60,978 nt of DNA, from the NCBI GenBank assembly GCA_905221605.1, contig CAJNDS010000436.1, positions 80,001 to 140,978 of the forward strand. Reading direction: 5' to 3'. Source of the DNA: Symbiodinium natans (Eukaryota > Sar > Dinophyceae > Suessiales > Symbiodiniaceae). Shown here one piece after another: positions 40,472-49,694 of this stretch. Each line of letters begins with the position of its first letter. The first letter of the stretch is position 1. Made by a program: the position numbers and the translations under genes. Under the pieces are notes generated by a model. It was given only the letters and a program-made list of their open reading frames with translations, was not told the origin of the DNA and did not search any database.

Positions 40472-42133
40472 ATGTTGCATGTGCCATGTGTGAGCGATCG
40501 CTACACTTTCGCTAGTTTAGTCGAAGTGTTACAGGCGCAAGGTGTGGTCCACTGTTTGGGCGTGCTGCGAAGTGCCGGCGTAAAATCTGCTTGGGATCTG
40601 GAGAACAAATCAAAGTCCGAGCTACGATCTTTGTTGGGCGATGTCGCTCTTGATGCGTTGGTGGCGGTCCGTAAGACCCGGCGGACCCCTTCCCGGCCCG
40701 ATGTTCCCGTGGTGCACCCGTACGCCCGAGGCTCATTACAGCGACTTGGCCTCGGCGACCCGTCCAAGGCTATGATCGTTGACTTGGCCAAAGCTGACAA
40801 GGAGTTCCTCGAAGATCGTTTCGCGCGTACTTCACGCGCCCCGCGTGATTCACGCTGGAAGACATGGCTAGCTCTCTGCTCATCTCGAGGATTTCAGCCG
40901 TTGCCAGTAACGGTCGAGCTCATAAATGCTGTGGGTTCTTTGTTGAAAGCTGGTCGGTATCGGAGTGCCAGTCAATATTTCGCGATTGCCAAGAGTAAGC
41001 ACGTGGAGGCAGGGCACCCTTGGTCCCAGGCAATGGATCTGGCTCGGTCACAGGCCGTCCGATCAATTACTCGGGGCATAGGGCCTTCGATGCCAAAGCT
41101 GGATCTACATCTTGAGTTGGCTCCGGCGATGCTTGATGAGACGTTGAAGGCTGTTGCAAATCGTTTGCGGATTCCGACAGACCTCCGCTTGCCATTCATG
41201 GGCCCAACTGCAGTGGCTGCGTCGTGGTTTTTGTTGCGTGGGATTGAGATTTCCAATGTGCAGTGTAGAGATGTGACATTCCAATGTGAGCTTTACCAAG
41301 TGACCCTGCAACTTCCTGTTAGTAAAGTCGACACAGAGGCGAAGGGATGTGCTCGCACGCATTGCTGCGTTTGCCGTGGAGGTCGACAAACACTCTGTGT
41401 GTTCCACGCCTTACTTGACATTGTAACCGCCTTGCGAAGCCGCCAGGCTTGGCGTCCTGAAGCGTATCTTTTCGGCTGTGAAGGACTCATGCCAACGGCT
41501 CGGCAGGTATCCACGCTTGCCAGATGCTGCGCAGTGGCGCTGGGACAGGCTTCGTTGGATGAGTGGTCCTCAGGCGCTCTGGACCGGTGGGCGCAGCACT
41601 CGTTTCGTGTTGCTGGAGCGCAGTTTTTGGCACGGTCTGGAGTCGATGTGGCAGTCATCCAGCTCATCGGAAGGTGGGGCTCTAATGCTATCTTCCGCTA
41701 TGTTCAAACAGCTGCGTTTGTGCCCGAGCGGGCGGCGTGTGCGGTGGCAAACGCGCTGGGCAATCAGATGTCGCATGAAGGTTCAGCGTGCTCTGCTTCG
41801 CGGACACGCACGCCCAGCGACACCAAGGACTTCCGGCAGATGGTCCGCGATCTCGTCAGCGAGTGTACGAAGTCGAAGGATGTCCTGGTGCACAACCCCC
41901 GTACTAAGTTTGCGCACAAGCCAAGTTCGTCTGAGAGTGCGTTGGATAGTTCGTGTTGGCTAACAGCGTGCGGCAAGTGGAGGTATGGCATCTCTAGATG
42001 TGTGCGAAACGTTGATTTGTTGCCTGGGTACCAGGCTTGCAAGAATTGCTTCGGAAGCGTTCAACTAGACGAGTCTTCGAGTGCTGATGCTTCTGAGGAG
42101 TCTGCGTGTGAAAGCTCAGATGGTAGCGCGTAG
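40472..42133 (+). CDS. Tyrosine recombinase YR1, intact
   Basis: 553 residues from ATG 40472. The N-terminal 120 residues are helical; the core-binding region follows (about 120-215). Catalytic set: Arg256 (WFLLRGIEI), Lys285 (PVSKVD), His376-x2-Arg379 (QHSFRVAGAQFL), Trp402 (LIGRWGS), Tyr410 (FRYVQ). A Cys-rich insert 'CCVCRGG' follows the Lys strand. The C-terminal tail carries 'ACGKWRYGISRC' and 'ACKNCF' before a Ser/Glu-rich end. It is of the beta type but quite divergent from YR2. No frameshift is visible and it looks functional. It lies 360 bp after a probable A1 repeat and 278 bp before YR2. Confidence 0.9.
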   Translation: MLHVPCVSDRYTFASLVEVLQAQGVVHCLGVLRSAGVKSAWDLENKSKSELRSLLGDVALDALVAVRKTRRTPSRPDVPVVHPYARGSLQRLGLGDPSKAMIVDLAKADKEFLEDRFARTSRAPRDSRWKTWLALCSSRGFQPLPVTVELINAVGSLLKAGRYRSASQYFAIAKSKHVEAGHPWSQAMDLARSQAVRSITRGIGPSMPKLDLHLELAPAMLDETLKAVANRLRIPTDLRLPFMGPTAVAASWFLLRGIEISNVQCRDVTFQCELYQVTLQLPVSKVDTEAKGCARTHCCVCRGGRQTLCVFHALLDIVTALRSRQAWRPEAYLFGCEGLMPTARQVSTLARCCAVALGQASLDEWSSGALDRWAQHSFRVAGAQFLARSGVDVAVIQLIGRWGSNAIFRYVQTAAFVPERAACAVANALGNQMSHEGSACSASRTRTPSDTKDFRQMVRDLVSECTKSKDVLVHNPRTKFAHKPSSSESALDSSCWLTACGKWRYGISRCVRNVDLLPGYQACKNCFGSVQLDESSSADASEESACESSDGSA

Positions 42134-42411
42134 CGCGGGCAGGGGAGCCCTGGACGTACGTCCAACTCCTCTGCTTGTGTTAGTTTGAGTGGCTGCTTCA
42201 GTCTTCGCGTTCAAAGTCCAGCCTTGGTGGAATTGCACTAAGTAAGAACGGCGGACGTACGTCCGTTTGTCTAGCGTGCATGCAATTGCAGCGTGATTTG
42301 TGCTTTTAGCGTTCTTGTTTGACCCAATGCTTGCAGGTCATGTTACTTCTCTGAGGCGCGTGGTAGCCGTCCAGAAGTAGGTCGTCGAGTCGCCGGTGTT
42401 GAAAGAGAGCC
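42134..42411. promoter_or_regulatory. Spacer between YR1 and YR2 with two GGACGTACGTCC palindromes
   Basis: The 12-base palindrome GGACGTACGTCC occurs at 42152-42163 and, as CGGACGTACGTCCG, at 42252-42265. The repetition suggests a protein-binding or structural site; function is unknown. Confidence 0.5.
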
Positions 42412-44073
42412 ATGGAATATCCAGACAGCTTCGCGGGCCTTGCCGAAGCGCTTGTTGATTCAGGTGTGGATCCCGAGATGCTGATGTGGCTGGAGTCCCT
42501 CGATGTAGACAACATTAGTGCAGCGGCACACGCGCTTGAAGCCGGTCGACTGCCGCCCGAGCTGTCTGGTTCAGTGCAAGCGTTGCTAACATTTGCCTTG
42601 GGGCCCGATGTGGTCAAGCGTGGTGAAAAGAGCATGAGCGAGGCGCCGCCCGCAAAGTTGAGAAGAACCGATCTTCCTGTAGCCAAGCCAACTGCAGCAG
42701 GCTCTTTGGCCAAGGCGTTAGAGTCGGCAAGGCCCTCAGCGCGAGAGGCTACGCTCGCTAGCTTCAAGCGTGATGTGTGGGCGCCCAGCAACCAGAAACC
42801 GCAGGCCTCTCGGTGGCGGACTTGGTCAAAGGTGTGTGACGCCTGGGGAATTCCGGCTTTGCCGCTATCGCGGGACGGAATCGAAAAGGTGGCGGCCTCC
42901 TTCAAGGCAGGAGGGTATAGATCAGCGCGCCAGTACTTTGCCAGGGCTCGCAGAGAGCATGTGCTTCAGATGAAAGCAGAAGTGCCGCCAGATGTGCTGC
43001 TGTGCATGAGAGATGCTCTTCGTTCTCTTGAGCGTGGAATAGGTGGTCCTGCGCTTAAGGACGCATTCCGTTTTGAAGAGGTGGTGCTGCCCAGCCCCTT
43101 CGAGGAAATTCCGAGTACCCGTCGACAGGCCGTGTGCATGTTAGTGCTGGGATGCTGGTTCCTGCTTAGAGAGATCGAGATCGCAGCGTTGCAGAGCAAG
43201 CACTTGACTGTTGATTGCGAGCGCATGGAGGTGACCCTCACACTAGCAGCAAGTAAGTGTGACCAGCAAGGCAACCTTGTTTTGCGAAAACATGGATGTT
43301 ATTGCGACCACGTTCCTGCAAGAATGTGCCCGTACCACAATGCTGTGGCTTTCGAGAAGATTCGCCCGAAGAATTTGGAAGCTCCGCTTTTTCTCAGCTC
43401 TCGCGGTCATGAGTTGTCTAAACATGAGACCATCCAGTTGATCCGCAGAACACTGTCGGCGTCGCCATTCGCTATGAAGCGTGCAGGTGCTCAGGGCCAG
43501 GCGATGCTTGAGCGTTTCAATGGCCACGTCCTTCGAGTTTCGGGTGCACAGTTTTTGGCCAGACGCCTCGTGCCTCTGCCTACCATCATGTTGTTGGGGC
43601 GGTGGGGCAGCCGCAGTGTCGAGAGATACGTGCAGGAGGCAGCCCTGGAGACATTCTCCTTGGATCAGATCTTTGACCCCTCGGTGCATGTCGCCGAGCC
43701 AGCGAAGAAGAAGCGGGATCAGTTGAACTGCGAGGCTGTTGGAGACTCTCTGGCAGCTCTGACTGAGAAGCTCGAAATCTTGGCAGCTCGCGTGGAAGCA
43801 TTGCAAGAGAGGCCGCCGCTCGTGGTGGGCAAGAAAGCCCATGCGCGAGACCCTCATGAACTCGACAAGCTGCCAGTCACATGGAGGACAAGGTGTGGCC
43901 TGTGGCAGTATGGTTGTGCTGCGTTCACGAGAGCGAGCGAAGCCCCTGTGGCCACACGCTGTCGCCGCTGCTTTCCAGAATGTGCCGAGGATGGTGAGAT
44001 TGACAGCAACCGAGAAGAGTCAGGCTCCAACACTTCGTCAGACTCGAGCTCGTCAGACTCGGAGACAGACTGA
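42412..44073 (+). CDS. Beta tyrosine recombinase YR2, intact
   Basis: 553 residues from ATG 42412. The N-terminal helical segment ('FAGLAEALVDSGVDPEML') is followed by a core-binding region with 'RWRTWSKVCDAWG'. Catalytic set: Arg253 (WFLLREIEI), Lys282 (AASKCD), His372-x2-Arg375 (NGHVLRVSGAQF), Trp398 (LLGRWGS), Tyr406 (VERYVQ). A Cys cluster 'CYCDHVPARMC' follows the Lys. The C terminus has a coiled-coil-like stretch (about 440-470), then 'RCGLWQYGC' and 'RCRRCF', and a Ser/Asp/Glu-rich tail. A dead relative is split at 29387/38677. The beta gag follows 375 bp downstream, so YR2, gag and pol probably form one element. Confidence 0.92.
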   Translation: MEYPDSFAGLAEALVDSGVDPEMLMWLESLDVDNISAAAHALEAGRLPPELSGSVQALLTFALGPDVVKRGEKSMSEAPPAKLRRTDLPVAKPTAAGSLAKALESARPSAREATLASFKRDVWAPSNQKPQASRWRTWSKVCDAWGIPALPLSRDGIEKVAASFKAGGYRSARQYFARARREHVLQMKAEVPPDVLLCMRDALRSLERGIGGPALKDAFRFEEVVLPSPFEEIPSTRRQAVCMLVLGCWFLLREIEIAALQSKHLTVDCERMEVTLTLAASKCDQQGNLVLRKHGCYCDHVPARMCPYHNAVAFEKIRPKNLEAPLFLSSRGHELSKHETIQLIRRTLSASPFAMKRAGAQGQAMLERFNGHVLRVSGAQFLARRLVPLPTIMLLGRWGSRSVERYVQEAALETFSLDQIFDPSVHVAEPAKKKRDQLNCEAVGDSLAALTEKLEILAARVEALQERPPLVVGKKAHARDPHELDKLPVTWRTRCGLWQYGCAAFTRASEAPVATRCRRCFPECAEDGEIDSNREESGSNTSSDSSSSDSETD

Positions 44074-44105
44074 GATAGTGCGAATAACTTGTACATTGTG
44101 TTGAG

Positions 44106-44235
44106 ATGTATTGCGCCGCACGCGCGCTTGCGCCGCACGTGCGCCAGCGCCGCACGAGCGCTGTGGGGAATGAGAACTTATTTGCGCCGCTCGTGCGTCA
44201 TATCTTATTGCGCCGCACGTGCGCAGCGAGTGTGC
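44106..44235. repeat. Cluster of GCGCCGCACGTGCGC palindromic repeats
   Basis: Variants of TTGCGCCGCACGTGCGC occur at about 44114, 44130, 44147, 44184 and 44211, each partly self-complementary. They fill the interval between YR2 and gag and could be structured RNA or a binding-site array. Confidence 0.65.
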
Positions 44236-44448
44236 GGATTGGGGACAGCAGAAAGGGTGTCGTGAAATGCTGCTTCCAGCCGAGCACGATCATGGTCATG
44301 GTGTGGACAGGAACCAGTGGTTGTTGTAGCTCCGGATACCTTGATTTGCTTTACATTTTGCCAGCGCTTTGCTTGAAGGATCCGTTTCTGTAGCGTTGTG
44401 CCCCAGCAGTGTTTCCGTTCCGCTGAATTTTGTGTAAAGTCACAGGCG

Positions 44449-45672
44449 ATGGCGGTCGTGCATGCGTCCTTCCAACAAGCGATGGAGCAAGCGGGCATCC
44501 CTAGTGACATCCAGAAGTACATTGTCAGCCGCGACATTACATCAGTTGAGGTGATGGCGTCCATAGCCTTCAAGGTGGAGGAGGTGGACGAAATTTTGGC
44601 AAAGCCGCTCGAGTCGGAGTTTGAGCTCCCAGGTGGGGAAAAGATTCTGCTGTCAAAGCTTGAGTTCCCCATTGCGAAGGCCAAGCTTCGATACTTGTGG
44701 CGCAAATGCTTCAAGGATTGCAGCCTTGGCGAAGCACCAACGGCGCCGACACTGCCGGCATCCACACCAGCGGCTTCGGTGACTAAGTCTTCGTCCAAAG
44801 AGCTTCCCAGTGGTTACTGGCAGCAGCAAGTCGCAAAGTTTGAAGCTGTCAAGATCGGAGACGAGACCCGAAAGTTTCCGCAAGAGAAGCTGATCGGTGC
44901 AGAGACAGTAGTTGCTCGCGTGGTGCACGAGATGCGCGCAGAGAGTCACACAGCTATTGGGCTTCACGAGGTGGTCCAGGCTCGTTACTTTGAATCGTCC
45001 GGGAACCCCAACCCCCTATGCGTTGCGAAGAAGAAGCAGAAGGCCCAGGGTGCGATTTTGACCCTCAACTCTGACTATCAGATTGAGACCGAAGCAGATG
45101 CCCCGTGGCACCCGAAAAGCGTGCTCTCGTTCGTGGACTGCTTGGACTCCATTCGTGTCCTGATGATCTTTGTTGAAATGGGTAGCGAGCCGGCTGTCTC
45201 GAAGTACATTGATTGGTTTGAGAAGCAAGTGCGGTCAAGGAGAAGCAAACTGGAGCAGTTGAGGTTGTACTGGGAAGCATGTGCGTGGCGGATTGCTCTT
45301 GCTTTGAGGTCCAAGAGAACTTTCAAGTCGATCACGGAAGAGATCATCCTGGACAACCAAGCGCTCCAGGACGCTGTCTCCAGGGACGTCGTGATCTTAG
45401 ACCGTGCTGGGCGTCAACGATTCCGCTATGACCAGCAGGACGTCGACCGCAACGGCAAAGGGAAAGGCAAGACTAAGACGAAGACTCGCGGTGGCAAGGG
45501 TTATTGGGACGATCGCCGATGGGAGCGACGGAATGATAGCTGGCGGCCGGGCCCCTACGCCTCCAACTACCAGACCCCATCGTGGTCTTCGTGGCACGGT
45601 TCCTCGTGATCATCCTGGCAGCAGAAGAGCCACCAGTACGGGCAGGAGGACAAGAACTCGCAAAGGGAGTAG
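44449..45672 (+). CDS. Beta gag
   Basis: Chosen start ATG 44449 (GCGATGGCG, 'MAVVHASFQQAMEQAG'). The N terminus resembles the gamma gag start. The centre ('AIGLHEVVQARYFESSG', 'SFVDCLDSIRVLMIFVEMG', 'YIDWFEKQVRSRRSKLEQLR') aligns with the gag at 49695. The C terminus is basic and Gly-rich (GKGKGKTKTKTRGGKG), then Trp/Ser-rich. The frame meets TGA at 45607, then 20 more open codons and TAG at 45670, after which pol begins in the same frame. The TAG is shared with the other beta element, so the TGA may be a nonsense mutation. Unlike the second copy, no CCCH finger is seen. Confidence 0.8.
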
Positions 45673-45713
45673 GGACAGCGCGGGCCGTTCGACAAAGATG
45701 TTGAATCGGACGG
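45670..45713 (+). promoter_or_regulatory. Candidate UAG readthrough site with downstream hairpin (beta 1)
   Basis: GAG-TAG-GGA-CAG; the frame is open for more than 1,100 codons afterwards. CCGTTCGA (45685-45692) can pair with TCGGACGG (45706-45713) with one G-U pair, starting 12 bases after the stop. UAG-G plus a close 3' structure is the arrangement used by gammaretroviral gag-pol readthrough. The second beta element has the same stop and GGACAG (50412). Confidence 0.6.
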
Positions 45714-48700
45714 ACCCGACACCGATGCCAGCTTATCAACAGTCAGATTAGTTCCGGCTGTCGATGTGCAGCCGACCGGGCATGGGCACAAGCGGAAGCA
45801 AGAGGATCCGCGAGGACCCCTCCCTCGAAAATTCCGCAGTTGCATGCCACGCGAGACTGAGTCCGTCGACGCAATACTGTTGAGCTTTTTCGATGGCATT
45901 GGCACGGCTGCGTTGGTTTTCCAGCAGATCCTTGAGGAGAAATCCTGGAAGGGGCACATGATATTGTGGGAGTCTGACGAGGACCTAGCAGCGTTGACAA
46001 AGGAGCACTTTCCGAAGGCAGATCACAGGGGTGATGTTGACAACGAGCGTGTTGCGGATCTGATTGAGCGCTTGGACGCTATCGACCCGGGACGCAAGGC
46101 TACTGTCATCATCGCGGGCGGTCCTCCCTGCCATGATTATAGTAGGATTCGTTCTTCCGCTCCAGGTGCTCAGGGTTTGGAAGGCTCGAAATTCGTTCGC
46201 TTTGCCGAGCTGGTCAAAGAGCTGGAGAGGAGTTGGGGAAGGCCCCAAGCAGTGTTGATCGTGGAAAATGTCCTCCCGCAGAACAAGGCCGACATCAGGG
46301 CGTTCGAGAAGGCTTTGGCCGCGCAGGCAGTGATGCACGACTCTAGCGACTTCGGGATCATTTCGCGACCAAGAGTGTGGTGGACACGCGTTCCGTGGCA
46401 GCAAGTCAGTCATCGCTCTGATTGCCCTGCCAAACTGCGTTGGTCAACGCACCAGGGAGTTCCTCGCGTCACCTTTGCAGTCCATCCGGACAAGATTGAT
46501 GATTTCGACTTGGGGGGCCTGAAGTGGCCTAGCGTTTTGCTGGACCGCGTTGGTGTGTTGCCTTGCTTGACAACGCCGTCCGAGAGCCCAGAAGGTCGGC
46601 CTGCGCCGCGAAGCAGCAAAGGCAAGGTCGATAGCCAAACTCAGGCACGTTGGCTACAAGACAATCGCAGTTATGCTCCCTGGCATTACCAGGATAAAAA
46701 CATGTTCACGGACAAGTCGGGTGCCTTTCGTCTAGCCACAGCGGAAGTGAAGGAGCAGTTGCACCATCTTCCGTGCGGTTGGACAAGAAAGCTGCGCGAC
46801 AAGGCCCGCCACCGCGCACTTGCGAACGGCTGGCATCTGCGAGCGGCCAAGTTGTTCTTTCTCTTCGGCTTGTTGTCAACCGAGGCTGGGGCATTGCGTC
46901 CACAACCAAACCCATTGGGAAGCGATGCCATTGAGTGCATGGTGCGTATTTGGGAGTCGGCGCCGCTCCTCAACGGTCCAGGTGTTCCTACGTTGGCTGA
47001 TGCGGATGATCTCTCTGACATCGTTGACCCGTATGAGCATTGGGCAGCTTCTCAGCAGTGTCGGCATTCAGCGCAGCAGGATCCGCGAATCGAGCCAGGG
47101 CTTCTGCAATGGCTCCCTGTGTGGCGACACTTCCGCAACGTGTTGCCTGAGATGCGACGGGCAGTGACCCGGGCCGTGGAAGAGCTTGTTGCGGACCGGG
47201 AGGAAGAGACAGCGGCGTGGTTCCGACAGTGTCCTCCGCACATTCAGAAGGCATATTACTCTCAGTCAGGTAGGGCTTCTGTGCAAGTACCAGTGATTCG
47301 GGAACTTGCTACGCGCCTTGGTTGGAAAGACATGACTATCTTCGAAGAAATGGAGCGCGGCTTCCCCATGTTGGGCATGATTAGCTCGGGACTTGGTTGG
47401 AGGCTGCGTCATGACGGGCGCTATGATAACCCGGTGCCAGTCAAGGATTTCTTCCAGGAGAACTTTGCCTTCGTAACCTCCCGCTTACGAAGGGCACGCG
47501 TCGACAAGGACTGGGAGGCCATGGCCGACGAGATCGCAGCGGATGTGAAGTGCGGTCGCATGGAGGGGCCATTTGCCATGCCTGAGTGTTGGGGCGTTAA
47601 GGGTGTCGCCTTGTCAAAGTACGAGCACACAGCAGCCTTGCTTTCTGGTCCTCACGAGCATGTCCCCTGTTGCTTTGCGTTTGCCGTGCATCAGATTGGT
47701 TCGGATGGGCAGCCCAAAGTGCGCCGAGCCGAAGACTGGCGTAGCTCGGGGGCGAATGCGACCGTGGGGGTGCCGGATTCACCGGCGTACCATGATATCA
47801 CCGCGTTTGTGGAGCTGGCCAGAGCGATCAGGAAGAATAACAGCCCAGCAGATGGCGCAGTGCAGCTGTGGGGTGTGGACCACGAGGCGGCGTACAGACA
47901 GTTTCCAGTAAGCGAGCTGAATCACACGTGGGTCATCCTTTCTACACCTTCGGGCCCAACTCTGTGGAGGCACAATGTGCTTATGTTTGGGAGCACAGCG
48001 TCAGTGTGGAGCTACTGCAGAATAGCGGACTTGCTGGCGTGGCTATCAAGGGCTCTGCTATTGGTGCCACTCTTGCATTTCGTGGATGATTTTGGATCCG
48101 ACGAGCCGGCTGACACGGTCATGTCGGCCTATGAGGAGACGCTTGCAACTTGTCGAGCGCTGGGCTTCAAGTTCAAAGAGGCCAAGGCCCAGCCGCCTGC
48201 AAAACGGCATAAGCTCCTCGGCGTTTCAGCTGCTTTCGAAAACGACAGGGCTGTGATCGAATGTGCCGATGACCGGAGACAACGGCTGGACTCGATGTTG
48301 CTCCAGATCCTCCTCGAGGACCAGCTCAAGCCTCGCGAGGCCTCTGCCATAGCGGGAAAGCTTCAGTTCATTGCGCAGTCCATGTTTGGCAAAGCGAGCA
48401 TGGCAGCGATTCGTCCATTCCACCAGAGAGCTCAGGCGTCTGCTTTCAGAACCCAGCAGCAAGGTTGGAAATTAAACTCGGCACTAAGGTCAGCGATTGC
48501 ATACCTCAGGTATCGGTTAGCGCACGGTGAGCCGCGGATCGTCCAGTTTGATGTGCGGCATAGATCGGTGATCTACGCGGATGCCTTCTTCAACCTCCAT
48601 GGCAAGAGCTACAAAGTGTCGGAGGCTGACAACATCCCAGACTGGGGACGGGAGAGCCCGGCTTCCTTCTTGAACGGCGTGGGCTTCGTTGTTTGTCTTG

Positions 48701-49128
48701 GTGATGTGACCCTTTACGCGTATGGCATCGTCCCCTATTGGTTTGTAAGATACTTCACGAGTCGGCGAGCCTTTATCTATATGTTGGAAATTTTGGGACA
48801 AGTGTTGCCGCTCATCGCCTTAGAGTCGCGACTGCACCGGCACTGCGTGTTGTTCGTGGACAATGAGCCAGCAAAGCAGGCTCTCATGAAAGGCTACGGG
48901 AAAGACGATTGCATCAACCGGCTTGTGCAGACCGCGTGGGTCTTCATCGAGAAGAAGAAACTCCAGCCCGAGTGGCAACGAGTGTGCAGCTCTGCAAATG
49001 TTTCCGACTCCGTCAGCAGAGGCAACTTTGACTTGGCGGAAAGCATGGGTTGGAAGCGCTTCCACTTCAACTGGGAGGAGACGTTGCAGCAGCTGTTGGA
49101 TGAGTGTCTGCAGGGCCCGCTGAGATAG
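45673..49128 (+). CDS. Beta pol: cytosine-C5 DNA methyltransferase, RT and RNase H in one protein, intact
   Basis: Open from 45673; first ATG is 45844. Counting from 45766, C5-methyltransferase motifs are: I 'LSFFDGIGTA' (39-48), IV 'GGPPCHDYS' (118-126, catalytic Cys122), VI 'VENVLP' (166-171), VIII 'SRPRVWW' (200-206), 'LPCLTT' (265-270), and X-like 'LANGWHL' (352-358). FDGIGTA and the PPC-x-D and ENV motifs resemble DNMT3-type enzymes. RT: Asp705 (VDHEAAYRQF), 'MFGSTASVWSY', 'HFVDDF' (Asp774-775). RNase H: Asp939 (YADA), Glu1008 (YMLEIL), Asp1032 (FVDNE), Asp1081 (VSDSVSRG). No lesion is visible. It would copy the element and could methylate its DNA. Methyltransferases in dinoflagellate retrotransposons have been reported before. 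Confidence 0.93.
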   Translation, partial: GQRGPFDKDVESDGPDTDASLSTVRLVPAVDVQPTGHGHKRKQEDPRGPLPRKFRSCMPRETESVDAILLSFFDGIGTAALVFQQILEEKSWKGHMILWESDEDLAALTKEHFPKADHRGDVDNERVADLIERLDAIDPGRKATVIIAGGPPCHDYSRIRSSAPGAQGLEGSKFVRFAELVKELERSWGRPQAVLIVENVLPQNKADIRAFEKALAAQAVMHDSSDFGIISRPRVWWTRVPWQQVSHRSDCPAKLRWSTHQGVPRVTFAVHPDKIDDFDLGGLKWPSVLLDRVGVLPCLTTPSESPEGRPAPRSSKGKVDSQTQARWLQDNRSYAPWHYQDKNMFTDKSGAFRLATAEVKEQLHHLPCGWTRKLRDKARHRALANGWHLRAAKLFFLFGLLSTEAGALRPQPNPLGSDAIECMVRIWESAPLLNGPGVPTLADADDLSDIVDPYEHWAASQQCRHSAQQDPRIEPGLLQWLPVWRHFRNVLPEMRRAVTRAVEELVADREEETAAWFRQCPPHIQKAYYSQSGRASVQVPVIRELATRLGWKDMTIFEEMERGFPMLGMISSGLGWRLRHDGRYDNPVPVKDFFQENFAFVTSRLRRARVDKDWEAMADEIAADVKCGRMEGPFAMPECWGVKGVALSKYEHTAALLSGPHEHVPCCFAFAVHQIGSDGQPKVRRAEDWRSSGANATVGVPDSPAYHDITAFVELARAIRKNNSPADGAVQLWGVDHEAAYRQFPVSELNHTWVILSTPSGPTLWRHNVLMFGSTASVWSYCRIADLLAWLSRALLLVPLLHFVDDFGSDEPADTVMSAYEETLATCRALGFKFKEAKAQPPAKRHKLLGVSAAFENDRAVIECADDRRQRLDSMLLQILLEDQLKPREASAIAGKLQFIAQSMFGKASMAAIRPFHQRAQASAFRTQQQGWKLNSALRSAIAYLRYRLAHGEPRIVQFDVRHRSVIYADAFFNLHGKSYKVSEADNIPDWGRESPASFLNGVGFVVCLGDVTLYAYGIVPYWFVRYFTSRRAFIYMLEILGQVLPLIALESRLHRHCVLFVDNEPAKQALMKGYGKDDCINRLVQTAWVFIEKKKLQPEWQRVCSSANVSDSVSRGNFDLAESMGWKRFHFNWEETLQQLLDECLQGPLR

Positions 49129-49177
49129 TGAGGGGGCTTGTAGGTGCGAGAAGATGGGTCGCAGGCGTCGCACCTTT

Positions 49178-49694
49178 GGTAGCAGGATCTGACTGCGCCC
49201 GATCGGGTTGCGCAAGATCAAGACCTGCCGCCGCCTGCCGATGTCCCGCCAAAAGAGGGCGTCTGTCGCGCAGGGTTGTATGTAGGGTGCGACTGATTGC
49301 GAGTGTGTTGCGTCACTGTGTAGTTGTGAGTTGTTGCGAGTGCTTCGCGCGAGTATGTCTCGCAGTGCAGGAGTGCCCGCAGTGCACGTAGTGACATGTT
49401 ACGAGCGCTTGCACCTTTGCGAGTTTGGTTCGAAGCTCGTTGTAGAGAGCTCGTAGCAGATGCAAACTCTTTGCAAGTTTGTCGGACCCGCCCACTCCGC
49501 CCAAATCGGTGGGGTAGCAGGATCTGACTGCGCCCGATCGGGTTGCGCAAGATCAAGACCTGCCGCCGCCTGCCGATGTCCCGCCAAAAGAGGGCGTCTG
49601 TCGCGCAGGGTTGTATGTAGGGTGCGACTGATTGCGAGTGTGTTGCGTCACTGTGCAGTTGTGAGTTGTTGCGAGTGCTTCGCGCGAGTATGTC
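49178..49694 (+). mobile_element. B1-A2-B2 terminus of the beta element
   Basis: 49178-49359 and 49513-49694 are 182-bp direct repeats ('ggtagcaggatctgactgcg' to 'cgcgcgagtatgtc') with hardly a difference. The spacer 49360-49512 contains the C-rich tract 'gacccgcccactccgccc' near 49485-49502. Directly after the second copy a gag frame starts mid-protein, so the element on the left is inserted in the next element's gag. No matching A1 was found to the left. Confidence 0.8.

Noticed and set aside
45607-45609. TGA at 45607 as the natural gag end and readthrough site of the intact beta element
   Set aside because: The TAG with GGACAG at 45670 is conserved in the second beta element and the TGA is not, so the TGA is more likely a mutation, though dual stops cannot be excluded.
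46000-48800. Minus-strand frames of 100-140 codons opposite the beta pol
   Set aside because: They lie antisense to a fully explained coding region and show no motif.
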